NCBI GenBank assembly: GCA_905236635.1 | Contig: CAJOCJ010000003.1 | Span: 124,001 to 188,000 of the forward strand | From: an uncultured Bacteroidales bacterium | GTDB lineage: Bacteria; Bacteroidota; Bacteroidia; Bacteroidales; F082 | Length of the DNA stretch: 64,000 nt | Direction of reading: 5' to 3' | Shown here: positions 57,942 through 64,000 of the stretch, piece after piece | Layout of the letters: every line of letters begins with the position of its first letter | How positions within the stretch are numbered: the stretch's first letter is position 1 | Made by a program: the position numbers and the translations under genes | Notes under the pieces: generated by a model | The model's input: the letters and a program-made list of their open reading frames with translations, nothing else | Databases searched by the model: none | Told to the model about the DNA's origin: nothing

Positions 57942-58469
57942 TTAGCATCCTACGACGACGCGCGCGTAGCGAATCACCTTGCCGTTTAATTTGTAACCCT
58001 TCTGAACCACGTCGATGACTTTGTCTTTCATGTCTTCCGAAGGGGCAGGAATCTGTGTCAGGGCCTCGTGTTCGTCGGTGTTGAAAGGCTCGCCGACAGC
58101 TTTGATTTCTTCAAGACCTTTTTGTTCCAAGGCACGTTTCAACTTGTTGTAAATCAACATCATACCTTCGTAATGGGTCTTGTCTTCAGCATTTTCCATG
58201 GTAGGAAGAGCGCGCTCGAAGTCGTCGATGACAGGAAGAAGTGCCAAAATGGTGTTTTCTGCCGCCGTTTTTATCAGTTCGACCTTCTCGTTGGCAGTCC
58301 GCTTGCGATAATTGTCATATTCCGAGTACAAACGGAGGTATTTGTCATTCAATTCGTTGAATTTCTCTTCGAAATTTTCAACTTTTTCCTCTTGTTTTTC
58401 GATAGGTTCTTCGGTCTTAATCTCTTCGTCTTCGCCTTTAATTTCTTGATTTTTCTTATGTTTACTCAT
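57942..58469 (-). CDS. grpE: Nucleotide exchange factor GrpE
   Basis: 175 residues. A charged, Glu/Lys-rich N-terminus is followed by the long dimerising helix (NDKYLRLYSEYDNYRKRTANEK) and the C-terminal beta-domain (NTDEHEALTQIPAP, VVQKGYKLNGKVIRYARVVV). It exchanges ADP for ATP on DnaK. A sigma-54-like element and a 9-base inverted repeat precede it (58512-58553), and dnaJ follows. Confidence 0.95.
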   Translation of the reverse strand: MSKHKKNQEIKGEDEEIKTEEPIEKQEEKVENFEEKFNELNDKYLRLYSEYDNYRKRTANEKVELIKTAAENTILALLPVIDDFERALPTMENAEDKTHYEGMMLIYNKLKRALEQKGLEEIKAVGEPFNTDEHEALTQIPAPSEDMKDKVIDVVQKGYKLNGKVIRYARVVVGC

Positions 58470-58511
58470 AATATGTTTTGTTTTACTTTGCTCAAATATT
58501 TATTAGGTACA

Positions 58512-58527
58512 ATCAAAATTCATGCCA
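58512..58527 (-). promoter_or_regulatory. Candidate sigma-54-type promoter of grpE-dnaJ
   Basis: Minus strand TGGCATGAATTTTGAT: -24 box TGGCAT, then a 12-base step to TTGA. It is preceded by TTTT as in the htpG copy (34621-34636). The -24 region forms one arm of an inverted repeat (ATGCCAAAA at 58522-58530 with TTTTGGCAT at 58545-58553) that could also bind a repressor. No TAnnTTTG box is seen closer to the gene. Confidence 0.45.
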
Positions 58528-58576
58528 AAACGAGCGATGTGTCATTTTGGCATAAATCTTATCAAAAAACCTTCTG

Positions 58577-59887
58577 TCAGACGCGTTCTATGTCGGCTCC
58601 GAGCTGTTTCAGTCGTCCGTCGATGTCCTGATAGCCTCTGTCGATCTGGTCGATGTTGTCGATGATAGAGGTGCCGTCGGCCGACAGTGCCGCGATGAGC
58701 AATGCCACGCCGGCGCGGATATCGGGTGATGCCATCCTTAGCGCCTTCAGCTGATGGCTGCGGTCGAGACCGATGATGTTGGCGCGGTGCGGGTCGCAGA
58801 GAATGATCTGTGCGCCCATGTCGATGAGCTTATCGACGAAGAACAGACGGCTCTCGAACATCTTCTGGTGGATGAGCACGGTGCCTTTGGCTTGTGTCGC
58901 CACCACCAGCACTATACTGATAAGGTCGGGCGTGAATCCTGGCCACGGCGCATCGGCGATGGTGAGGATACTGCCGTCGAGGAAGGTCTCTACCTGATAG
59001 TGTTCCTGTGCCGGGATGTGTATGTCGTCGCCTATAAACTCCATCTTGATGCCGAGTTTCTTAAAGGTGCTCGGGATGATGCCCAGGTCTTTTATTCCTG
59101 CGTCTTTTATAGTGATGTCGGAGCCTGTCATGGCGGCGAGTCCGATGAAAGAGCCTACTTCGATCATGTCGGCGAGCAGACGGTGTGTGGTGCCGTGCAG
59201 CTTCTCCACTCCGGTGATTGTCAAGAGGTTAGAGCCGATTCCGTCTATCTTGGCGCCCATAGCTGTCAGCATGCGGCAGAGCTGTACAAGATATGGCTCG
59301 CAGGCGGCGTTGAAGATTGTGGTGGTGCCTTTCGCCATCACCGCTGCCATCACGATGTTGGCGGTACCTGTCACTGACGCCTCGTCGAGAAGCATGTAGG
59401 TGCCTTTGAGCCCGTCTTTCGGGGCCACCAGACGATAGACGTGTTCCATGCCGATGGTCTCCATCTGTGCGCCTAGGTTCATCAAGCCAATGAGGTGGGT
59501 GTCGAGACGACGGCGTCCGATCTTGTCACCACCCGGACGAGGCATGTAGCCTATGCCGAAGCGGGCAAGGAGCGGACCGAGTATCATCACCGAGCCACGC
59601 AGCTTGGTGGCGCGCTCGTGGAAGTCCTTGGTGTCGAAATAATCATGGTTGATGCTGTCGGCTTGTAACGTCACCTCGCTCTTGCTCTTACGATCGACTT
59701 TCACGCCCATGCCGCGCATCAGGTCGATGAGGTTGTTGATGTCGAGGATGTCGGGCAGGTTGGTGATAGTCACCGGCTCGTCGGTGAGAAGAGCGGCGCA
59801 AAGCACCTGCATAGCCTCGTTTTTCGCACCCTGCGGAATGATGGTGCCGTGGAGCTTGTTGCCTCCTTTAACTCTGAATGATCCCAT
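58577..59887 (-). CDS. murA: UDP-N-acetylglucosamine 1-carboxyvinyltransferase
   Basis: 436 residues of the EPSP synthase fold. QGAKNEAMQVLCAALLT near the N-terminus and a C-terminal ANIIGLDRSHQLKALRM segment identify the family. The active-site loop reads RPGGDKIGRRRLDTH: Asp121 takes the place of the catalytic Cys (Cys115 in E. coli). The same change makes MurA of Mycobacterium and Chlamydia insensitive to fosfomycin. It starts the peptidoglycan precursor pathway that MurB (27911-28957) continues. It starts 2 bases after the DUF4290 gene. Confidence 0.95.
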   Translation of the reverse strand: MGSFRVKGGNKLHGTIIPQGAKNEAMQVLCAALLTDEPVTITNLPDILDINNLIDLMRGMGVKVDRKSKSEVTLQADSINHDYFDTKDFHERATKLRGSVMILGPLLARFGIGYMPRPGGDKIGRRRLDTHLIGLMNLGAQMETIGMEHVYRLVAPKDGLKGTYMLLDEASVTGTANIVMAAVMAKGTTTIFNAACEPYLVQLCRMLTAMGAKIDGIGSNLLTITGVEKLHGTTHRLLADMIEVGSFIGLAAMTGSDITIKDAGIKDLGIIPSTFKKLGIKMEFIGDDIHIPAQEHYQVETFLDGSILTIADAPWPGFTPDLISIVLVVATQAKGTVLIHQKMFESRLFFVDKLIDMGAQIILCDPHRANIIGLDRSHQLKALRMASPDIRAGVALLIAALSADGTSIIDNIDQIDRGYQDIDGRLKQLGADIERV

Positions 59888-59889
59888 GA

Positions 59890-60558
59890 CTAGTTTTTCT
59901 TATTTGGGCGGTTGGGATTACCCTGTTTCGCCTGCTGATTCTTATTATTGTTATTGCTCTTTTTGCTGGCCTGCTTTTTCTTCTGATTCTGCTGCTGCGG
60001 CTGCTTGTTCAGTATCTCGTTGGTCGGGATGAGTTTGGTGTCCATCGGGAGCACTATCTCCTCGCCGGATATCTTGTACAGGTCGTCGAGGATGAGCAGG
60101 TCGTTGACGGTTTCGCGGTTCCAGTTGAGATAGTCGCGTTTCATCTGGTTGGCGATGTTGATGAGGATGGCCTGTTTCTTCGGACCGTCTTCCATCTCTT
60201 TTACCTTTTTCACGACTTCATAGATATATTGTCCATAATGGCCGTAACGGATGTTATTCTTCTGATATCCAACGTGTTCGGGTTTCTTTTTCTGCATCTC
60301 GGGAGTTGGGACAGGATATGGACCGTCGACGTCGAGTTTGTAGTCGGCGATGATGTGAAGATGGTCCCAGAGTTTGTGCTGGTAGTCGTTCGACTCCTTG
60401 ACCTGTGGGTTCATCTGTGCCATCACGCTGACGATGAAATACGCTGCCTCGGTGCGCTGCTTGCGGTCCTCGATGTCCATCAGATGACGTATCATCACCT
60501 GAATATTCCTTCCGTATTCCGAAATCACAATCTTTTCTCTCTCTGTGTTATATTCCAT
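59890..60558 (-). CDS. DUF4290 family protein
   Basis: 222 residues. The N-terminal 165 residues match the Bacteroidetes DUF4290 pattern (MEYNTEREKIVISEYGRNIQ, RYGHYGQYI, DYLNWNRETVNDLLI). The C-terminal 45 residues are Gln, Asn and Lys-rich (QQQNQKKKQASKKSNNNN) and probably disordered. No signal peptide, so cytosolic. Function unknown; conservation next to murA suggests a house-keeping role. Confidence 0.85.
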   Translation of the reverse strand: MEYNTEREKIVISEYGRNIQVMIRHLMDIEDRKQRTEAAYFIVSVMAQMNPQVKESNDYQHKLWDHLHIIADYKLDVDGPYPVPTPEMQKKKPEHVGYQKNNIRYGHYGQYIYEVVKKVKEMEDGPKKQAILINIANQMKRDYLNWNRETVNDLLILDDLYKISGEEIVLPMDTKLIPTNEILNKQPQQQNQKKKQASKKSNNNNKNQQAKQGNPNRPNKKN

Positions 60559-60562
60559 AACT

Positions 60563-60639
60563 CTATTATCTGTTATCTTTTATCTATTATCTTTTATCTA
60601 TTATCTATCTTTTAACTTTACTCTTTTAACTTTTAACTA
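60563..60639 (-). repeat. Heptad (7-base) repeat array, 11 units
   Basis: On the plus strand: CTATTAT, CTGTTAT, CTTTTAT, CTATTAT, CTTTTAT, CTATTAT, CTATCTT, TTAACTT, TACTCTT, TTAACTT, TTAACTA, with no gaps. It lies between the stop of uvrD and the start of the DUF4290 gene. Confidence 0.88.
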
Positions 60640-60646
60640 GCATCTA

Positions 60647-62959
60647 TTATTGTTTGAGTATGCTCAATTTGGCGAACTTCAGCATCAGCATCTTGTTGCC
60701 GCTCTCGTCGAAGTCGACCGACGCTTTCTTGTTCGGTCCGACGCCTTCCACCTTGACGACTGTCCCTTGCCCGAATTTCTGATGGAGCACTCGCATTCCT
60801 TCCTGGATTTCTTCGGCATCAGCATAGACGAAGTCGGACGGGGAGGCTTTCGGGTAATTCTGAACGGGTTTCTCGGCGGGCTTTTCGAATCTCTTGTCGC
60901 CTCTATATGTCCAGGCGCCTCTGCTCGAGCTGAACGGGTTGAAGCTTCTGTCTTCTTTTATCGTCGTGCCGCGGAAGTTGGCTCTCTTCGGACGCTCGAT
61001 GAGGTCGGGGTCTATCTCCTCGAGGAAACGCGACGGCTCGCTGAGGGTGATGTTACCCCAGCGATAACGGCTCTCGGCATAGCTGAGGATGAGCTTCGTC
61101 TCGGCTCGTGTCAGCGCCACATAAAAAAGACGGCGTTCCTCCTCCAAATCCTCGCGAGTGCTCAACGACTGGATTCCCGGGAAGAGGTTTTCTTCAAGTC
61201 CCACGATGTAAACGTAAGGAAATTCAAGACCTTTAGCACTGTGTATGGTCATCAGCGTGACGTAGTCGGCACTCTCGTCTTCTTTTTCGTCCTGGTCGGT
61301 GAGGAGTGCCACGTCTTCCATGAATTTCGGCAGGTTCACTGTCATCTGCTCGCCTGTCACCTCATCGACTTGCTTGTCGGAGAACTCCTGGATGGCGTTG
61401 AGAAGCTCTTCGATGTTCTGCACGCGCATCACTCCGTCAGGGCTCTCGTCTTCCTTCAAGACTTTGATGATTCCGACTGTCTCGGTGATATGTTTCGCCA
61501 GCTCGAAGGCGTTCATCTTGTCGATCTGCGTTTGGAAACTCTGTATCATCGTGACGAAGTTTCTTAGCTTGTTGACCGTGCCCATGTTGAAGTCCGTCGA
61601 CTGCTCGTTGAACGACTTCAAGACATCCCATATGGTGCATTTACGATCGTCGGCGATGACCTGAAGTTTCTGTTTCGTCGTTTCTCCGATGCCTCGTGCC
61701 GGATAGTTGATGATTCTCAGTAAAGCCTGCTCGTCGGTGGGGTTGATTACCAAGCGGAAGTAGGCGAGGAGGTCCTTCACCTCTTTGCGGTCGTAGAACG
61801 AGAGACCGCCGTATATCTTATAAGGTATGTCTTGCTTGCGCAACGCCTCCTCGATGGAACGCGACTGCGCGTTGGTGCGGTACAACACCACGAAATCTTT
61901 GTTTGCCAGCTGGCGCGACATCTTATAGCCGAATATGGAGTTGGCGACGAGTGTACCTTCTTCGTTGTCGGAGGTGGCGCGCAGTACTGTTATGAGCTCG
62001 CCCTCTTCCTTGTCGGACCACACGTTTTTCTTGATCTGGTCTTTGTTGTTGGCTATCACGCTGTTAGCCGCCTTGACGATGGTCTTGGTGGATCGGTAGT
62101 TCTGCTCGAGGCGAAGAAGTTTATAGCCTGGATAATCGACCTTAAAGTTCAGGATATTCTGGATGTTGGCGCCGCGGAAGCCGTAAATCGACTGTGCGTC
62201 GTCGCCCACCACGCAGATGTTTTCGCGCATTGCGGCGAGTCTTCTTATTATGAGGTATTGAGCGTAGTTGGTGTCCTGATACTCATCGACGAGGATGTAC
62301 TCGAAGTGACGCTGGTATTTCAGAAGTATCTCCGGAAAGTCGCGCAACAGCACGTTGGTGTTGAACAAGATGTCGTCGAAATCCATGGCGTTGGCGCGTT
62401 TGAGGCGACTGTTGTACGTCTTGAAGATCTCGCCGATGAGCGGCTTGTTGGCGCGGCGGTCCTGTTCCTGAATCTCGGCGTTCTCGCAGTAATCTTCAGG
62501 GGTGTAAAGGGCTGATTTCGCCATCGAGATACGATGCAGTATATATTTCGCCGGATATGCTTTCGTGTCGATTTCTCTTTCTTTTAAAATGGAATTGATG
62601 AGCGTCTTCGAGTCGTCGGTGTCGTAGATGGTGAATTCCGAGGTGTAACCGAGGTTGGCGGCTTCGATTCTCAATATTCTCGCAAAGATAGAGTGAAATG
62701 TGCCCATCCAGACGTTACGCGCGGCGCCGGCTTCGACAAGTTGCATGATGCGTTCCTTCATCTCCTTGGCGGCTTTGTTGGTGAAGGTGAGTGCCATGAT
62801 CGAGAACGGGTTGATGCCCTGTTCAATCATATAGGCTATACGATGGGTTAGGGCACGGGTCTTGCCCGAGCCGGCGCCTGCGATGACCATCACCGGACCT
62901 TCGACAGTTGTAACCGCCTCACGCTGAGGCTCATTCAAATTTTTGAGAATCTCTGACAC
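60647..62959 (-). CDS. uvrD: UvrD/PcrA-type DNA helicase
   Basis: 770 residues; the first codon is GTG. Superfamily 1A helicase motifs are in order: Walker A VIAGAGSGKTRALTHRIAYM, LVDEYQDTNYAQY (motif II), GDDAQSIYGFRGA (motif III), LEQNYRSTKTI, TIHSAKGLEFPYV and FYVALTRAETKL. The C-terminal tail ends in a Tudor-like RVLHQKFGQGTVVKVEG, as in PcrA. It unwinds DNA in repair and replication restart. Confidence 0.95.
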   Translation of the reverse strand: MSEILKNLNEPQREAVTTVEGPVMVIAGAGSGKTRALTHRIAYMIEQGINPFSIMALTFTNKAAKEMKERIMQLVEAGAARNVWMGTFHSIFARILRIEAANLGYTSEFTIYDTDDSKTLINSILKEREIDTKAYPAKYILHRISMAKSALYTPEDYCENAEIQEQDRRANKPLIGEIFKTYNSRLKRANAMDFDDILFNTNVLLRDFPEILLKYQRHFEYILVDEYQDTNYAQYLIIRRLAAMRENICVVGDDAQSIYGFRGANIQNILNFKVDYPGYKLLRLEQNYRSTKTIVKAANSVIANNKDQIKKNVWSDKEEGELITVLRATSDNEEGTLVANSIFGYKMSRQLANKDFVVLYRTNAQSRSIEEALRKQDIPYKIYGGLSFYDRKEVKDLLAYFRLVINPTDEQALLRIINYPARGIGETTKQKLQVIADDRKCTIWDVLKSFNEQSTDFNMGTVNKLRNFVTMIQSFQTQIDKMNAFELAKHITETVGIIKVLKEDESPDGVMRVQNIEELLNAIQEFSDKQVDEVTGEQMTVNLPKFMEDVALLTDQDEKEDESADYVTLMTIHSAKGLEFPYVYIVGLEENLFPGIQSLSTREDLEEERRLFYVALTRAETKLILSYAESRYRWGNITLSEPSRFLEEIDPDLIERPKRANFRGTTIKEDRSFNPFSSSRGAWTYRGDKRFEKPAEKPVQNYPKASPSDFVYADAEEIQEGMRVLHQKFGQGTVVKVEGVGPNKKASVDFDESGNKMLMLKFAKLSILKQ

Positions 62960-62977
62960 GTTTCAAAATTTACGATG

Positions 62978-62985
62978 CAAAGATA
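62978..62985 (-). promoter_or_regulatory. Promoter -7 box of uvrD
   Basis: TATCTTTG on the minus strand, 18 bases before the GTG start of uvrD. Confidence 0.6.
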
Positions 62986-63018
62986 AGAAATTTTTTACAT
63001 CGAAAAACACGAAAAAAA

Positions 63019-63423
63019 CTAAAATATCATCTCCAAATTCACTTTCACATCCGGATGCAGCGATTTGCCAACAGGGCAGGTGTCTGCAGCGTGTTTTAGC
63101 ATCGCTTTCTGGGCGTCGGTGTAGTCGTTTTTCGGGAAGGTGATGGTGATGTCTATCTGTCCGATGCGACGTGGGTCGGCGGCCATGGTCTTCTGAATCT
63201 CGTAGGTGGCGCCGTCGATGTTGAAGCCTTTTGTCTGTGCTGTTATTCCCATGATAGTCATCATACAGCCTGCCAGTGCGGCGCATGCCAGATCGGTGGG
63301 AGAGAAGGCCTCGCCTTTGCCGTGGTTATCTGTCGGAGCGTCAGTGATTATTGTATTTCCCGACTGCAAATGTGTCATCTCGTTACGTAAATTGCCTTTG
63401 TAAGTACCTTTTATTGTTGCCAT
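63019..63423 (-). CDS. OsmC family protein
   Basis: 134 residues from MATIKGTYKG; the frame stays open for 11 codons upstream across the promoter box. The first catalytic Cys is in TDLACAALAGCMM and the second in KHAADTCPVGKSLH, as in peroxiredoxin-like OsmC/Ohr proteins. It reduces organic hydroperoxides in the family. A TATCTTTG box at 63446-63453 is 22 bases upstream. Confidence 0.9.
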   Translation of the reverse strand: MATIKGTYKGNLRNEMTHLQSGNTIITDAPTDNHGKGEAFSPTDLACAALAGCMMTIMGITAQTKGFNIDGATYEIQKTMAADPRRIGQIDITITFPKNDYTDAQKAMLKHAADTCPVGKSLHPDVKVNLEMIF

Positions 63424-63445
63424 AATATTATGTTTTAGATTTCTG

Positions 63446-63453
63446 CAAAGATA
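63446..63453 (-). promoter_or_regulatory. Promoter -7 box of the OsmC gene
   Basis: TATCTTTG on the minus strand. The position excludes the upstream in-frame start at 63456, since it would be inside the promoter. Confidence 0.65.
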
Positions 63454-63529
63454 CAAAATTGTCGAACATTAATGGCACGCATTTTTACTATTTTTTTTGT
63501 TATATTGAATTATGTTTGTTTATTTTTAA

Positions 63530-63537
63530 TATCTTTG
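63530..63537 (+). promoter_or_regulatory. Promoter -7 box before the structured RNA
   Basis: TATCTTTG; a TTG at 63505-63507 lies 22 bases upstream. Predicted start of transcription about 63544. Confidence 0.6.
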
Positions 63538-63543
63538 CATCGA

Positions 63544-63754
63544 CTTAAACGACATTATCATGTAGAAAAGAGACATATTGACATATAAAATAGCGGTTCG
63601 AAGCTATTCTTGACCATAAATTACCACTTTAACTCTTCGGAGTCTCCAAATCAAGGAATAGTTGACGACGCCAGTTTTGGCGTGGAATGACTTTTTCAGA
63701 TTTGGAGGGCGTGGTAACCCTGTGGTCGGAAAAATATACTTCCACGCCTTTTTT
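63544..63754 (+). ncRNA. Candidate structured RNA (6S-like RNA or attenuator)
   Basis: Between the promoter box and a T run (63749-63754) the sequence folds into a long irregular hairpin: GACCATA (63612-63618) with TGTGGTC (63721-63727), TTACCAC (63621-63627) with GTGGTAA (63711-63717), then a large asymmetric bubble holding ACTC-TTCG-GAGT, then CTCCAAATC (63644-63652) with GATTTGGAG (63699-63707), and a cap ACGCCA/TGGCGT (63668-63683). CCACGCC before the T run (63742-63748) can instead pair with GGCGTGG at 63708-63714 or GGCGTGGAA at 63679-63687, breaking the long hairpin. This fits either a free 6S-type RNA or a leader switch of the HTH gene downstream. Ends are estimated. Confidence 0.5.
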
Positions 63755-63782
63755 ATGTCGTGTCAGTAAAATGGCATGAACA

Positions 63783-64000
63783 ATGAACGACAACGACGGC
63801 ATTCATATTGGGTATCTTATAAAATCGGTCTTCAACGCGAGTGGAATGACCGTGTCGGAGTTTGCGCGTCATATTCACTGCGAGCGCACCAACGTTTATA
63901 AGATTTTTAACCGCCGTTCCATCGATGTCGAATTGCTTGTTAAAATTTCAGAAATCTTGAATCACAATTTCCTTGCTGATGTCATGAAATACCATGGTTT
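63783..64000 (+). CDS. XRE-type helix-turn-helix protein, 3' end outside window
   Basis: The frame from the ATG at 63783 is open to the edge (72 residues seen): MNDNDGIHIGYLIKSVFNAS, then a helix-turn-helix (MTVSEFARHIHCERTNVYKIFNRRSIDVELLVKIS). Short proteins of this pattern (about 110 residues) are, from memory, common in Bacteroidales. Likely DNA-binding; target unknown. An ATG 7 bases upstream in another frame gives an unrelated peptide and is rejected. The structured RNA candidate ends 29 bases before it. Confidence 0.75.
   Translation, partial: MNDNDGIHIGYLIKSVFNASGMTVSEFARHIHCERTNVYKIFNRRSIDVELLVKISEILNHNFLADVMKYHG

Noticed and set aside
60563-60639. CRISPR array
   Set aside because: The units are 7 bases with no spacers, and no cas genes are present anywhere in the window.
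63473-63479. TGGCACG on the plus strand as a third sigma-54 promoter
   Set aside because: The -24 part is perfect but no TTGC or TTGA is found at the 12-base step.

Overview
The window looks like chromosome from an uncultured member of the order Bacteroidales (Bacteroidetes). The reasons are the promoter style (TAnnTTTG -7 boxes directly before genes, no Shine-Dalgarno sequences), Bacteroidetes-only families (DUF4290, DUF5606), a fused SecDF, a PorE-like OmpA protein, gingipain-type peptidase with a type IX secretion tail, an Asp-type MurA, and a tmRNA tag ending in YALAA. No prophage, insertion sequence, CRISPR array or rRNA operon is visible. Base composition is even, so most of the window reads as core genome interspersed with large secreted proteins.

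Layout. 1-2560: 3' end of a giant surface protein, followed by a terminator shared with ssrA (tmRNA) on the other strand. 3066-4939: LOG-family enzyme plus a sigma-54 type response regulator, translationally coupled. 5047-5206: tRNA-Gly and tRNA-Val, then a tiny secreted protein with a sorting-like tail. 5647-12600: minus-strand genes (T9SS cargo protein, MFS transporter, M16 peptidase, rsmG). 12682-13728: LysM glucosaminidase. 13737-18993: lpdA, lytic transglycosylase, uvrA operon. 19173-27905: plus-strand block (lipocalin-like, purB, MsbA-like exporter, DUF5606, pyrK, pyrD, secreted endonuclease). 27911-35873: murB, two glycosyltransferases, the htpG-lemA-ftsE group, a methyltransferase. 35933-45715: ilvE, a gingipain-like protease and an M6 metalloprotease in tandem, and a thioesterase. 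45712-51271: ompA(porE-like)-purM-prfA-pyrF operon. 51395-54493: secDF. 55908-62959: uvrD, DUF4290, murA, grpE, dnaJ and an ABC-2 exporter. 63019-64000: OsmC protein, a structured RNA candidate and the start of a small HTH regulator.

How the genes connect. Secretion is the common theme: SecDF exports signal-peptide proteins, the PorE-like protein and T9SS tails (5647-7203 and 37082-41536) point to a type IX secretion system, and several very large multidomain proteins are its likely cargo. Three of these (ends at 2560, 27905 and 45295) lack a normal T9SS tail and instead share a duplicated C-terminal module with GWNW and EWFGDL motifs. This shared module is the best candidate for an undescribed sorting or surface-anchoring system here. 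Other signals worth a second look are two matching sigma-54-like promoters before the chaperone genes htpG and grpE-dnaJ, a palindromic repeat that has entered the murB reading frame and also sits between genes, three arrays of 7-base repeats in gene spacers, a retropepsin-like domain with a damaged active-site motif on the PorE-like protein, and a leader-like RNA with mutually exclusive hairpins near the right edge.

All family assignments are made from reading the translated sequences; no database search was run.
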